Source: Monoplex corrugatus
Taxonomy: Eukaryota > Mollusca > Gastropoda > Littorinimorpha > Ranellidae
NCBI GenBank assembly: GCA_030674185.1
Contig: JAPXFY010000021.1
Location: forward strand, 68,612,876 to 68,676,875
Reading direction: 5' to 3'
Length of the DNA stretch: 64,000 nt
This document shows, one piece after another, positions 1 to 12,536 of the stretch. The notes under the pieces were generated by a model that searched no databases, was not told where the DNA came from, and worked only from the letters and a program-made list of their open reading frames with translations. The translations under genes were made by a program, and so were the position numbers. Each line of letters starts with the position of its first letter. Position 1 is the first letter of the stretch.

Positions 1-1303
1 GAAAAGGTGAGCAGAGAAAGTCTGATGACACAGAAATGTGTGACCTTGACACAGACATCCCACAGGACAGGTCACATTACACGACAATTCATCATCATAG
101 AGTGGGCAGTGAGGCCAGCCATCACACAGGTGATCACCATGCACACAGGTTGTGGATGCTCTGCATCGGAACAAACCTGGACACTTCATATCTTCACATC
201 CCTCTTCGTCCTCACGGCCCATACAGTCATATATTCCATTACATCGAGTGTAGACAGGCAGGCAGTTGTTAAATATGTCAGGACAACGGTAGTGGCTGTC
301 AGGACAGGATTGGCCCTTGTTCATACGGTACCCCATAAAATAACCAAAACGACTAAATTTGATAATAAAAGGGGGGGTGACTCTGAACAAATAAAAAATC
401 GGTCTTGTTTCCAAACAATGTGTTTCATCTGATTCGTCCAGACAATGGAGAACGCGGTCACAGACAACATCATAGGACACACACTGACCGTTAGTGCAAG
501 TAAACATCCGAACACACGGAGAATGTTTACAGAAAGACTCATCACTCTTGTCATGACAGTCAGGTATGAAGTCACATACCAGGGTGTATGACAGTGTGGT
601 GACATCATCATTACAGGTAAACAAGGTACAGAATAGACATAACTGTCTGTTGAATCAAACCCACTATGTGTGTGTGACAAATGATCAGAAAACATACAAC
701 ATACATGACCTTGAACACACACGTCATATTGGTGTGAACCACACCGCAGGAATGTGTGTGTCACCTGACCATCAGGACAAATGTCAGAGATTGTTGTTTC
801 ATGGGGAAGGAACGTTGCGTTCTATTCAGTAATATCACTTTGGATGGATGCAGAGGCTCTGTACTCTCAGTTTTCATGAATTCACAGACTGTGTACATTT
901 GATATCCTTCACATCCACCAAGCTCCTCATAACCATAACATGTATGACTGAAGCATCTTTTTCTCATCACTCTTTATCATTCGCTTTGTAATCCAACTGT
1001 CACTTATATAGAGATGAGTTCTGTCTTCACGAATGGGATTGTTTCTGTACATACTAGGTACAGACGTATCACCAATGGACAAACCAGTCCAAATATCAGT
1101 GCTATAAGGCGTGCATAGTTCATGTAAACCAGGAAATACATGGGACCACTGACTCTCACAGGTAGGCCCACCCAATATACCCCCCATAGACTTACAGTAC
1201 TCTTTAGCTTCCTTATAGTCACGTTTTTTACTGCCGTCAAATTTGTAGCAACGGTCACATAATTCAACCATACCTTGGCAGTCAACGCTTTTCTTAATTT
1301 CAA
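1..1303 (-). pseudogene. GRL101-like receptor copy A: CTLD/LDL-A exon, frameshifted, partial
   Basis: The minus-strand reading matches copy C (50253-53107) almost base for base from its lectin domain through its LDL-A repeats. The LRR and 7TM parts would lie left of base 1. The exon starts after a conserved acceptor (TTTCTTTTCAG, AG opposite 1304-1305). The C-type lectin domain covers about 880-1290 and the LDL-A repeats about 1-620. Against copy C there is a 1-base insertion near 971-980, a 1-base loss near 780 and another near 617. These break the frame into at least four pieces, so the exon cannot encode the receptor as it stands. Sequencing error is a possible alternative cause of the indels, because single-base indels recur elsewhere in this assembly. 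Membrane receptor family; ligand unknown. Confidence 0.88.
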
Positions 1304-1751
1304 CTGAAAAGAAACAAGAGTTTAAATAAACACATTTTTGATGTGTTTTTCTACATATGCAGCAGTTACTGTCGTAGTACTTATACATAGACTGTTTCAA
1401 AGTTATTACAGAACTGTAGCCCAAAAAAGAGGTGCTATATGTTATCACGGAATTTGAATCATACAATCATTCAAAAACATTGCTAAAAGTCTGTGGCCTT
1501 GTGCATTTTCCTGAACAATACTTCAGTATCAAAAATGTGTGTTAACTCTGTTGGACAGTGAAACGTTTGCAACAAACCAAAAATCGATGGGAAGAAGACA
1601 GATTTAGCTCTTTGGGAATATAATCTGTGTCTGTTAGTTGTTCTGACACACTGCCCAACCCCAGTGTCCAATATCTTGGAGTTTTTAAAACTTTATAGCA
1701 TTTATTTGTTTACTCAAAGATAGCAGCATTAGGTCCCACTGGACCTGTCTA
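1304..1751 (-). other. Duplicated intron/flank of copy A, shared with copy C
   Basis: Upstream (intronic) sequence of copy A. It matches copy C flank in three blocks: 53108-53192, 56427-56496 and 63790-~63940. The gaps in copy C hold the RTE LINE and the LTR element. About 150 bases of copy A (1461-1610) have no counterpart in copy C. No coding signal is seen. Confidence 0.8.
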
Positions 1752-2660
1752 GATATTGTGTGTATTCGCTCAGATGTATATGTATTAACTTCCTTGTCCT
1801 TCATGTATAATTTATGTTTATACTGCTTGGATGAATTTATGCACACAATCTTCTTTCAATGTGCCCTTGAGTCAATGTATGTTGATATACTGAAATAGAT
1901 TATAATTATTATCACCATTTTCCCATCTCAGTGAGGTCTTGATTTTGTGGCTGCACACATGCCGTTTTTTTTTTCTTCTAATTAAATCTGTTTTTAGTCT
2001 CGTTTCACAAGACAGACCAAGCCGCGTCTGACTAAGGGTTTTATTTTTCTGTGGGGACTCTGGTTTTCTCTTCAGCCCTTGGCTGTTGGTTTAGGATGTT
2101 TTTCTTCCTATTCCAAGGTCAGACCAGATTCGTTGCACTAGGCATGATCCATTTACATCAGCCATAACTCTTGATTATATATTTTCCCATTCAGTCAGTC
2201 ATATGCTTGCATTTTCTCTTATGCATCATTTAATAGTAAGATACTTCACATTCCAAAAACTACTCTTATCTAGTGCATCATAGGTTTGGTTTTAGCCCTG
2301 GATCCTCTTTAGAATAAAACAATATCAATATGGCATGACCACCTTTCAAATTACAGAATTCATCTCACTTCTGCTCTGACATCATATTTACTCACAAACA
2401 CATTATGATGTCATTTTAGTCCTTTTCTCACACTGGACGAAGCAGTGGGGAAGTTTCAGTCTTTTTCACTTAATTTTTGTATTTGGTGTTTGTTCGTTTG
2501 TGATCATGATCTTATGTCGACGCTTGACAAAAGTCAGCTGGCCGAAAATTTGCGCATGTCTTGTCAGGTTGTATTGAATACTCGTTGTGATCTTTTTTTC
2601 GTGTTTTTTCTGGTTCCTATTTGCTTGAGTGCTGGCAGTCACACTTGTTTTGGATTCCAG
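1752..2660 (+). repeat. Dispersed ~0.9-kb repeat, copy 1
   Basis: This block is recognisable as the reverse complement of 12537-13466. Shared landmarks include GTGTATTCGCTC near one end, a run around 'TTACATTCCAAAAACTACTC' and 'CAGTCACACTTGTTTTGGAT' at the other end. There is no long ORF and no obvious protein. The copy C flank diverges from copy A at this repeat's start, so it looks like an insertion made after the duplication. It may be a non-autonomous element, class unknown. Confidence 0.75.
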
Positions 2661-3140
2661 TATTTGTCAGTTGATATCAACAGAACAATACAAAGCACGC
2701 TTGTAACACTTAGATTTGGCATCAGTCCATTGTTAACACATGCAATGGGATACAACACTGTTTATAATAATGTTGATGCTTCAATTCAATATGTGTGTCT
2801 GCCACAGAAGGTAAAATTCTTTTCTTTATCGTCCAGTACTTCAAAATCTTTGCGAATAGTTTATTTCTAGCAAATACTTAAGACAACGTAATTTGTGTAA
2901 CCTGGTTGTTCTTTTATCTTCACACAGCAACATACTATGAAGACCTTTGTCGTATTTCTGTATATATCGTATAATAAACATGATAATTTGCTGTTATTTG
3001 TTCCATTACATACAAGTCTTTGATTTTGTTGCTTTGCATGCATAATGTATAAGCCATGTTCATCGCTTCGTGAGTGTCTCTCCCTCATAGAGATTACATA
3101 CAAACACAGACTGATCGTGAGACCTGTTTTTCTATCTTGT
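2661..3140. other. Unassigned spacer between copies A and B
   Basis: AT-rich sequence downstream of the copy B 7TM remnant. No coding, RNA or repeat signal that I can support. Confidence 0.5.
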
Positions 3141-6100
3141 TTAAGTAGTACGAAAATCAGTCTTCGCTGACAAAGAAATCCCAGACTTCAACGCATGTAA
3201 CAGTCTTTTCTCTATTGCTTCTTGTCGTCGTCGTGCCACTACAGTCCATATGTACAGCAGTGGGTTGAGTGCAGAGCTGAGTGGTAAATGAATACAACTT
3301 GGGCCACGTAGAGTTTGTCTGATACAGCAACACCGCTTAAGGTCATCACACTGGTCAGGCCAAATGACAACCAGCACACAGCATCTGTTACAGTCATTTT
3401 CAGTAACAGGTGGACTGAAGAATTAAATCAATTTCTTTGTGGAATCAACTATAATTTCACAATAGCTTGGTGTTCGTCTGTAGATGATGACCTGACCAGC
3501 AACTATACTGAGTATAGGGTACTGTTGAATACAGCAATAACTGTGAACCACCTGCACTCTTGTTTGGAGGTGTTGTCTTCAGAAAAAGCCAGATGACACA
3601 GACCAGACTGGCGTCAAGGCCCCAGTGTGACAGTCCAGGAAGAAAAGGTATCACAGACAACAAAAGTCCAATACACCACGTCACTGCACAAGCTGCAGCT
3701 GTCAAGACGTCTATTGAATGTCCACGCACTTGAGGGGAAACAAAGGACAATGATATGATCCAGTGTGATAAACCAGAGGATCAGAACTGACACCTCACTG
3801 GACAGAAGGGAAAGAAAACAAGCAACTTTGCAAGTCACACTGTTGCTCCATGCCTTTTCAACAAGACGTATTTTCCATGGAATATTTCATTAGCTCCTGT
3901 AACGATACTTGTGTGGACTCCCTATACAAAACTTAGCCATCTGTAAATAGGCAATGAACCACATGAAAAAGTCCCATACATTTTCTTAACAAAGAACTGA
4001 GCAAGGAAACAAAGCCAATTACCTATAATGGCAGTCATGCTGACCAACCAGAAGACAATCTGTACAGTTCAGTTGGCAACAGATATTCACATGATGTAAA
4101 CACAGGTTGTGGTGCCAAACACATTATTTATTGATGTCAATGGAAGCACACTTTTACAACAAAATATAAAGTTTGAAGAAAAAATATGTGTTAGATAATT
4201 CAGTTCTGACATAAAATCCAAACGAAAGTCACTGACTGGATTTCCCTTATGTCTAGTTCAATCAGCTCTGGAATATATTCAAAACTCTTAGACTCTATGG
4301 CTTTAATAGCAGAAAAAGATACATTCAAATATTTTAGTTTGGGCAAACATCTAGTTAATTCACTGCTAAATAGTTCAAGATGCGTCTTTGATAAATCCAT
4401 TTTCTTCAGTGTATAATGAATATAAATAAATGGTTTACTTGCCAAGAACACCAAAGGATTGTCTGTTAATATCAGAACCCTTAAATTTGATAGTTCCAGG
4501 AAAACATTCATATTAACAGTTTTCAGATGATTGTAGGTCAGATCAAGGAATTGTAGGTTGGAAAGCTTCACACTTGATATTATGTCTAGAGAACAATAGG
4601 AAAGATTCAGATAAATGAGATATATGTTATTACTGAAATCACCAACGTCATTTCTGAGCCTGTGGCGTCCATAAGCGAAGCTGGGGAAAGAGGTAAGCCA
4701 GAAAGCTGGGGACATAAGAAAGATGACCTTGACATTCACAGCATTCAGGACAGGTCGTTTCACACAGCCATTCATCATCTCTGTGTGGACATTGACCCCA
4801 GCCATCACAAAGATGATCTCCATGAACACACACTTTAGAACCACGACACCAGTAGAAACCAGGACAGGTGAATGTCTCACAGTCTTGTTCATCTTCACCA
4901 TATGTACAGTCAGAAAATCCATTACATCGAGTGTAGACAGGAAGACAGTACAACCAGTCTTCAGTACACCAGTAATGTGTGTCAGGACAAGATTGATGAG
5001 ATGTCATCAGCTGCTGAGTAAAGTAACCTGTCCCATCAAGGCTGATAACGAGCCGTTGCTGTATGTTTGCTTCAAAATGATCCCAATGGCTTGTATGGAG
5101 GCAGTTCACTTCGTCAGAATCATCCAGACAATTTGAAGATTCACTACATCGTTGGCTATTTAACACACACTGACCATTGGTGCACAGAAAACCACTGCAT
5201 GAAGGATGTTGACAGAATGACTCATCACTGTGATCTGGACAGTCACTGCTGAAGTCACACACCAAGGTGTAAGGCAGTGTTGTCATATCATCATCACAGA
5301 CAAATGTGCCCATTACAGCACGTTCTTCAGAAACAACTGATGTCCTGTTTGTCTTTTTACTGATGTTCCAATAAAGACAAAACTGTGACTGAGCAGTCAG
5401 GATCATGTGATGATCAGAATCACTCGTGAACATCGAGTGTGTCAGCTGACCCACAGGATAGACAATCAAGACCTGCTGTGTCTGCGTGAAGATGGGCAGA
5501 AGTGAAATAAACTCAGAGAACTCAACAGTGTGAACAGTAGTCAGATATTCTGACATTACTTTTGTTTCACACACTATACCGAGACGTGAATATACTTTAT
5601 AAAACAGTGCAGTAAGCACCATATCAAAAAGTGCCCATGTTTTGACACTTGAATGAGGACTGTAGTAATTATATCTTAGAGGAACCTGTATTCTTGATTT
5701 CAAGTCAAACATCTTGTAGATCATATTTTGATCAAACTTTTTCAAGTGAAGCATATTGTAGACCATAGTTTTATCCAACCACTTACGAAATGTTCTGTAC
5801 ATAAAAGGCACAAAGTACCAGCCTGAGGTAAACCCCACCTGTACAAACACTCTGACGTGATTTTTGAAAACATATAGAAAGTCATTCACTTCGTCTCTCG
5901 TTTTTATTGATGCCAGTGTTCCACCCATCTTCTGACACACATATTCTGCTGCCTGAAAAGGTAAAGTTGTATATCCTTCGCTGTAATGAAAACACTTGTT
6001 ACGTGATGCCACCATGCCTTTACAGCCAGGACTGCTGAATGGACAGTGTTCTGTTTCGTCCTGTCCATCTTCACACTCTGTCTTCAGGTTACAATCCAGG

Positions 6101-6965
6101 TGGTGCTGAAAGCTTAAATAGTGATCTACAGAACAGTTGAATAAACCACTGGGTAGTTTTGAGGGTTGAAGAATTTCAGACAGAAAAGAAAAAAAAATCT
6201 TTACTGGGTCGAACCTGCAGTTTTTGATAAAACTAAACTTAAATCGAAGACAGGAAGTGTGAAGGACTTTTGTCTCATGATTAGTCAGATATGTAACATT
6301 ATTCGTATCTACGTATAACACTTTTACAAATGACCAACAGTACTGGTTATCTTTGATTGGAAAGCTGAGCATGATAACACAGCCAGGGGATGTTTTCAGT
6401 TCTTCCCAAACATCGTCGAAGGGCGATCCATAGGGACAGTGAATTGGCAGAATCACTTGTGCTGAATATGGCAATGTATAAACTGTAAGGAGGCTGTGGT
6501 GTTTAACTGCTTCGATTTTTAATTGAACATTGGGATTACTACGATGTTTAATCCACATGTGATTTGCACATGACTCTACATTGTGTTCTTTCACAGAAAA
6601 GGTACTGCATTCCACCCTGTCTAAAACTGATTGCCAGAGATGAGCAGGCTTCTCATGAAATATCAGTGTTTGCCAGTCCCTAGATTCACAGTGATATTCC
6701 AAGCTTTCAACATGAGCGCTAACCAACATACCCTGTGCTACCTCTATATGTAGATTACAGTAAGTAGTGAAATCATCACATGTCCCATACATCACTCCCT
6801 GGTGTTGCGTGAAGTCAGTAAAACTCCCACAGTCTGACACATTGATCTGTAGGACTGTGATATTTGTTTGCTTCTGATTCATGATGTAGTCTACACCCGG
6901 ACAGACGTCACTGGTGTTCAGTGGACATGTCATAATGTTCTTGTTGACAAACGATAAAAATAAAA
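3141..6965 (-). pseudogene. GRL101-like receptor copy B (CUB-like/LDL-A/CTLD/LRR/7TM), degenerate
   Basis: Reading leftwards: a long open stretch (6933-4648, 761 codons) holds a cysteine-rich N-terminal region, one LDL-A (residues ~267-297, ending DGQDETEHC), a C-type lectin domain (~304-455) and four LDL-A-like modules (~546-574, 579-611, 649-685, 690-724). An LRR N-cap follows. LRRs continue in other frames (to ~4200) after two frame changes near 4650-4700. The 7TM part (about 4080-3141) is scattered over three frames. Recognisable are TM3 (SLLSSEVSVLILWFITLDH, the usual DRF/DRY arginine replaced by His) and TM7 with NPLLYIW. An open hydrophobic stretch (opposite ~6915-7010) upstream could be a signal peptide but lacks a Met. 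A possible acceptor (TTTTTACAG) lies at 6966-6974. More diverged from C than copy A is. A LINE sits immediately upstream. Confidence 0.85.
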
Positions 6966-7038
6966 CTGTAAAAATTGAAACATGAATACAAACTAAACAG
7001 TATATTAGATATTGTGCTTCAAGTTATAAACACGTAAG

Positions 7039-8412
7039 GGAAATTTATGACACTGGAAAAATCCCCAAAGATATGTCAAAATCAATTTTCATTGCACTTC
7101 CAAAGAAGACAGGCGCTATAGAATGCGAACTCCATCGCACAATCAGTTTGATGAGTCATGTAACAAAAATCCTGTTAAGAATAATCATGATGAGGATGAC
7201 AAGGAATAGAATCAAAACAGAAATAGCAGAAGAACAGTGTGGATTTGTGGAGGAGAAAGGAACTATTACTGCCATATACATCCTAAGAACTATCATAGAG
7301 AGGTCAATTGAGATGAATAAGGATTTGTATTTATGCTTTGTTGACTATACAAAGGCTTTCGATCGGGTACATGATGAATTGATCAACCAATTGGAGAGAC
7401 TCAATGTTGATGGAAAAGATCTACGAATAATCAGGAATATGTACTGGGAACAAACAGCTGCAATGAGAGTAGAAAACAATATAAGCTCTTTTCAAAACAT
7501 CAAAAGAGGAGTCAGACAGGGTTGTGTTTTGTTACCAGATCTGTTTTCACTATATGGCGAAAACATCAAGAGAAACCTAGAAGAAGACCCTGGATTAAAG
7601 GTTGAAGGGAAAATGATAAACAACATTCGGTACGCAGATGACACCGTGTTAATTGCAGAAAATGAAAGGTACCTACAAAACCTTGTGAATATAGTAGAAA
7701 CAGAAAGCAAAGATAAGGGGTTGGAACTAAACAGCAGGAAGACTGAAGTCATGGTGATCAGTAAAAACATGAAATTCCCTCATGCAAAATAAAAACAAAT
7801 GGCACAACCTTGACACAGGTTAATAAGTTCAAATACCTGGGAACGGTCATTTCATTAGACGGCAGATGCACATCGGAAATAGCTGGCAGAATCGGCCAAG
7901 CCAAAACAGCATTCAAAAAGATCACAAGCATTCTTACCAACAAATGCCTATCAATTAACATCAGAAAGAGAGTCCTTGAATGTTATATAGAACCAATACT
8001 GTTGTACGGATGCGAGGCGTGGACAGTCAGCAAGCAAAGCCAGAGCAGGATCGAGACAGCCGAGATGTGGTTTCTCAGAAGAATGTTGAGAGTTCCATGG
8101 ACAGCAAAGAAAACAAACGAGACAGTCTTGATGGAGGCAGACACAAATAGATCACTCATAAGGAAGATTAGGAAAAGACAAGAAACATTTATAGGCCATT
8201 TTATGAGGAAGGAGGATTTGGAGCACCTGGTCACAATGGGAAAGCTGAAGGGAAAGAGAGAGCCAGGTAGACCCAGGGAGAGAATGCTGGACGGACTTGC
8301 AGAGTGGCTGGGGATGAAGAGGGTGGGGGAGATGCTGGGGGCAATGAGAGATAGAGATGGATGGAAGTCCATGGTCGCCAACGCCATGCGGCAGGGCACC
8401 TGATGATGATGA
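7039..8412 (+). mobile_element. RTE-type LINE family 1, copy a (5'-truncated)
   Basis: Homologous to the full-length copy at 53193-56426 from 'GAAATTTATGAC' onward, so the endonuclease half is missing. Two ORF pieces (7073-7792 and 7810-8403) carry RT motifs FVDYTKAFDRV (palm A), GVRQGC (B) and RYADDTVLI (C). The C-terminal part contains GRPRERMLDGLAEW and ends MRQGT. A frameshift or stop near 7790-7810 separates them. The 3' end is a short TGATGATGATGA tail, typical of RTE-clade LINEs. It lies antisense to receptor copy B and immediately upstream of it, and is dead by truncation. Confidence 0.9.
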
Positions 8413-8897
8413 AGTGTGAAAAAAAGAAATAGAAGTAAAACCGAAAAAAAATTGATAAACAGATTGAAAATTAGGAAAAACGCTTTGTGCAGATCAGAAA
8501 AGCTAAACTCATAGGGGAAATGATAACAAATTGAAAACCATGAAAATCATGAGCGATAATCTAAACTCACACCTCACCTCACCCGTCTCCCTGGGATCGG
8601 CGGTAGGAGCAACGCTCGACATCACAAGCCTTCTCCAGGTCACACGATTGAGGCATCTGGTAAAGTCATGTATTCATTTATTTGTATCTATTTTAATATC
8701 TTGTTTATACAAAGTATTGTCCATGAATGAAAATATCAGGAACACCATTAAATACTTTATTTATTCATTTATTTGTATTTTTACAAATATCTTTCTCTGT
8801 TACAATGCCAAATGAACATAACAGGAATTGTGAACATATATCAAATATATATATGTATACGCCATCATACTAAAACACACATGATTACATGTACAAC
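8413..8897. other. Unassigned spacer
   Basis: AT-rich sequence between two LINEs. No gene, RNA or repeat is recognised. Confidence 0.5.
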
Positions 8898-8899
8898 AC

Positions 8900-10897
8900 T
8901 GTGCAAAACGTGCCCGCCGCAGAGCAGAGCGCCACTGGCGCAAATCCAAACTCACTGTACACAGGCAACTTTTCCAAGCCTCTAAAACAAAAGTATCCAC
9001 CCTCATTGCATCTGCAAAAACAAGCTATTTCCAAACCAAAATCCTGAATGCCTCTTCTTCAAAAGAACTCTTTACAACCATGAATCATCTCCTTGGCACA
9101 CGAAAAGACTTACCTCTCCCAACAAAACATACAAATGAAGAACTCCCATCTGTATTCTCTAAGTATTTCACCACCAAAATACAAACTCTTCGTGACAGGC
9201 TTGACAGGACACCCTGTCAACCATGCCCACCTGACCCTTCCTTCTCTGGCACACCTCTCACTACTTTTACCCCAGTCTCACAAGAAGAAATTTTCAACAC
9301 AATCAGATCCATGTCGTTCAAAACCTGCGAACTGGATCCTCTTCCAGGTTCTCTCTACTCCGATTGTCTCCCTACTCTCCTCCCATTCATCACTGACATC
9401 ATCAACACTTCTCTTCAAACTGGAACTGTCCCAGATTCTTTCAAGTCTGCTATTGTTCACCCTCTCCTCAAGAAACACAATTTAGACCCAAATGAACAGA
9501 AAAATTACAGGCCTATCTCTAATCTCTCTTTCTTGTCAAAACTCCTTGAAAAAGTCGTCCTCAACCAGCTGAACTCTCACCTGTCTGCCAACAATATCCT
9601 CAATCCTTTCCAGTCAGCCTACCGCCAGTGCCATAGCACTGAAACTGCCCTACTACACATTCTCAACAATCTCCTCCTTGCAACTGATACTGGCAAAGTC
9701 TCTCTCCTCACACTCCTTGATCTGTCTGCAGCTTTCGATACCATTGACCATGGTATTCTCCTTTCTAGACTTCATCATACTTTTGGCATCTCTGACATTG
9801 CTCTCTCCTTTTTCACTTCGTATTTATCAAACAGAAAACAAACTGTTCTCATCAATGGCACTTACTCTCAACCTGCATACCTGACCTGTGGTGTTCCACA
9901 AGGATCTGTCCTTGGCCCTGTTCTTTTCACTCTTTATACCTCCCCCCTGTCCACCATCATCAACTCCCACTCTATAAAACACCACTTCTATGCTGATGAC
10001 ACCCAACTTCAAGATAGTGACTCACCTGATAATATACAGCGCCTGTTGACTCGCACCACTGAGTGTTACTCGGACATTAAGAACTGGATGACACACAATA
10101 GACTTCAGCTTAATGACGACAAGACAGAAGCTATCCTCATTGGCACCCGTCAGAAACTTTCCCAGCTGCCTCCTCTTTCTCTCCCATTATGTAACACATC
10201 AGTCCCAATTTCTGATTCAGCTAAAAACCTTGGTGTCTGCATTGACTCTACCCTGTCCATGAACAACTTTGTTTCTCAAACTGCCAGATCTTGCTACTAT
10301 CATCTCCATCGTATAAGCCTGATCAGGAAGTATCTCTCTGTCGAAACAACTGCAAAACTCGTTCTCTCCTTCATAATGTCTCGCATTGACTATTGCAATT
10401 CACTCCTGTCTGGTCTTCCTGCCTCCACCATTCACATCCTACAGCGCATTGAAAACAATGCTGTACGCCTTGTACTCAAAAAGAAAAAAGCTGACCACAT
10501 ATCTCCTCTCCTGGCACAACTTCACTGGCTCCCTGTATCAAAGCGCATACAGTACAAACTAGACACCATGTGCTACAAAAGCCTCAATAACGCAGCCCCC
10601 GATTACCTGTCAAGCCTACTTGAGATCTATGTTCCCTCACGTACCCTCCGCTCTGCCTCCGATCCTCTGACTTTTCGCTTTCCACGCACTAAGCTCAATA
10701 CCTATGGTCCACGAGCCTTCTCTGTTTCTGGTCCACTCTCCTGGAACAAACTTCCTCTCTCAGTCCGTCAGCAACTACTTTTGCCTCCTTCAAGTCCGCT
10801 CTCAAAACTCACCTTTTCTCCTCTGCATAAAATCCTAACCTCACTCAACCCCCCTCTGCAGCCTGTCTCCGCTCGGAGGGGAATCACTTTGTTTTAA
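8900..10897 (+). CDS. LINE reverse transcriptase ORF (L2/CR1 group), N-terminally truncated
   Basis: Open from the element's truncated start; the first Met is at 9080 (605 codons). Visible RT motifs: NYRPISNLSFLSKLLEK (finger), LLDLSAAFDTIDH (catalytic Asp, motif A), GVPQGSVLGPVLF (motif B) and HHFYADDTQL (catalytic YADD, motif C). A C-terminal LINE-type tail follows (LHWLPVSKRIQYK, GPLSWNKLP). The last ~40 residues differ from copy 2: a 1-base loss near 10773 shifts the frame past the normal KTHLFSSA-like end. The encoded enzyme would prime reverse transcription at target DNA, but it lacks the endonuclease. Probably inactive. Confidence 0.9.
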   Translation, partial: CAKRARRRAERHWRKSKLTVHRQLFQASKTKVSTLIASAKTSYFQTKILNASSSKELFTTMNHLLGTRKDLPLPTKHTNEELPSVFSKYFTTKIQTLRDRLDRTPCQPCPPDPSFSGTPLTTFTPVSQEEIFNTIRSMSFKTCELDPLPGSLYSDCLPTLLPFITDIINTSLQTGTVPDSFKSAIVHPLLKKHNLDPNEQKNYRPISNLSFLSKLLEKVVLNQLNSHLSANNILNPFQSAYRQCHSTETALLHILNNLLLATDTGKVSLLTLLDLSAAFDTIDHGILLSRLHHTFGISDIALSFFTSYLSNRKQTVLINGTYSQPAYLTCGVPQGSVLGPVLFTLYTSPLSTIINSHSIKHHFYADDTQLQDSDSPDNIQRLLTRTTECYSDIKNWMTHNRLQLNDDKTEAILIGTRQKLSQLPPLSLPLCNTSVPISDSAKNLGVCIDSTLSMNNFVSQTARSCYYHLHRISLIRKYLSVETTAKLVLSFIMSRIDYCNSLLSGLPASTIHILQRIENNAVRLVLKKKKADHISPLLAQLHWLPVSKRIQYKLDTMCYKSLNNAAPDYLSSLLEIYVPSRTLRSASDPLTFRFPRTKLNTYGPRAFSVSGPLSWNKLPLSVRQQLLLPPSSPLSKLTFSPLHKILTSLNPPLQPVSARRGITLF

Positions 10898-10989
10898 TAT
10901 ATAATTGTATATGATGTGCTCTCTGTGGTTTTCCATTGGTTTTATTCTTGCTTTTATTGCTTTTATTCTTTTCTCCCCATTTGTGGCCA

Positions 10990-10992
<3 letters not shown>

Positions 10993-11074
<82 letters not shown>

Positions 11075-11335
11075 CGTGCGTGCGTGTGTGCGTGTGTGTC
11101 TTTTCGGCGCTTGGATTTGATTTTGTCGAGATTTGCGCTGTATAGATATTGTAGTTGTTATGTATGCATGTGCGTACGTATGTATGTATGTATGTATACG
11201 CTTAGATTTATGTATGTATGTATGTATGCATGTATACGCTCAGCTTAGATTTATGTATGTAAGTATGTAAGCATGTATGTATCCATGTATACGCTCATAT
11301 GTATGTAGGTATGTGTGCATGTATACGCTCAGCGC
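10993..11335 (+). repeat. (GT)n and (ATGT)n tracts inside L2 3' UTR
   Basis: About 100 bases of GT with GTGC variants (10993-11095). A second block rich in ATGTATGT, punctuated by 'ATACGCTC' and 'TTAGATTT', follows (11158-11335). The same order of tracts is seen in copy 2 (23920-24280). Confidence 0.9.
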
Positions 11336-11397
11336 TTAGATTTGATTTTGTCAAGATTTTGCGCTATATAAATAAAATATATTATTATTATTATTAT

Positions 11398-12090
11398 ATT
11401 ATAAACAAGCACACAGACACACAACAAACATGTGAGTGGTATTTCATCTAAAAGAAAATAAATAAATGTTATATATCTAAAACATATCAAAATAAAACAG
11501 ATTGAATATGTCAAGGGGTCATAAGTAGTATAGTTATTAATGGGAGAAGTTAAATAAATCCCCACACAAATATTTTGTATATAACCATTTCTGATACAGA
11601 CAAATCTGCACACATACATGTTATGTACACATATTACAAATTGGAAGAATTTCTTCCAGTAAGCATTGACCTGCAATAAGGACTTGTTCTCTGAAGAGTC
11701 ACAAGCAGTGACTAACTTTTTTTATATATAATTTATATGTTTTATGTATAAGTGCTTCGTTACATAGTTTCAGTTTTCAAAATATTTTGATTTTTACATT
11801 CTTTAATTAATGTCTATTGCTTGAATTGCAAACATTGTGGAATAAAAACACCAGTCTCTCTGGGAAGTTGGCAAATGGATCGTTTATTTTGGCACCACTA
11901 CCACATACATACATGATACCGCATACATGTATGATACTGAACTAGTTTACCTAGCCTCTACCTCTGTCCCCTCACAACAAATCAATAATAGATAACTCCC
12001 ATCAAAAAGGTGCAATGTCATTTAAACATAGAGAGCATACAACTGAAAATGGTCGACAAAAACGAGACTGGAAATATATTTTCTAATGAA
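11398..12090. other. Unassigned AT-rich sequence
   Basis: No protein, RNA or clear repeat signal. The minus-strand open stretch at 11329-11676 overlaps LINE tail sequence and has no recognisable domain. Confidence 0.5.
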
Positions 12091-12094
12091 ATCT

Positions 12095-12536
12095 TGACTT
12101 ACCTCATTACAACATGAACGTTGACTTAGCTCATTACAACATGAACGTTGACTTAGCTCATTACAACATGAACGTTGCTTAAGCTCTAGACAACATGAAC
12201 ATTGAATTAGCTCATTATAAAATGAACATTGCCTTAGCTCATTACAACATGAACGTTGACTTAGGTCATAATTACAAAAAGAACGTTGACTTAGCTCATT
12301 ATTACAACATGAATGTTGACCTAGCTCATCACAACATGAACGTTGACTTAGCTCATTATTACAACATGAACGTTGACTTACCTCATTACAACACAAACAT
12401 TGACTTAGCTCATTACAACATGAACGTTGACTTACCTCATTACAACATGAACGCTGACTTAGCTCATTATTACAACATGAACGTTGACTTAGCTCATTAC
12501 AACATGAACGTTGACTTAGCTCATTACAAATCCAAA
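12095..12536 (+). repeat. 27-bp minisatellite, about 16 units
   Basis: Unit close to CATTACAACATGAACGTTG + ACTTAGCT, with point variants and a few +3 (TATTAC) units. Because 27 is nine codons, both strands show long spurious ORFs with a 9-residue repeat. Two diverged units recur at 13741-13790. Confidence 0.92.

Larger units (their letters stand above)
8898..11397 (+). mobile_element. L2/CR1-group LINE copy 1 (5'-truncated)
   Basis: Begins in the linker upstream of RT (GTGCAAAACGTGCCC, matching 21826 in copy 2). It runs through RT, a 3' UTR with (GT)n and (ATGT)n tracts, and the 3' end GCGCTATATAAATAAA followed by ATT repeats. The 3' end and the RT motifs fit the L2/CR1 group of non-LTR retrotransposons. 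Copies 2 (21299-24345), 3 (14565-15592, minus) and 4 (42657-43187) are nearly identical over shared parts. The endonuclease is absent here. Confidence 0.9.

Noticed and set aside
7..432. Plus-strand ORFs opposite the receptor copies (also 51705-52187)
   Set aside because: Antisense shadows of the conserved receptor exon; no domain.
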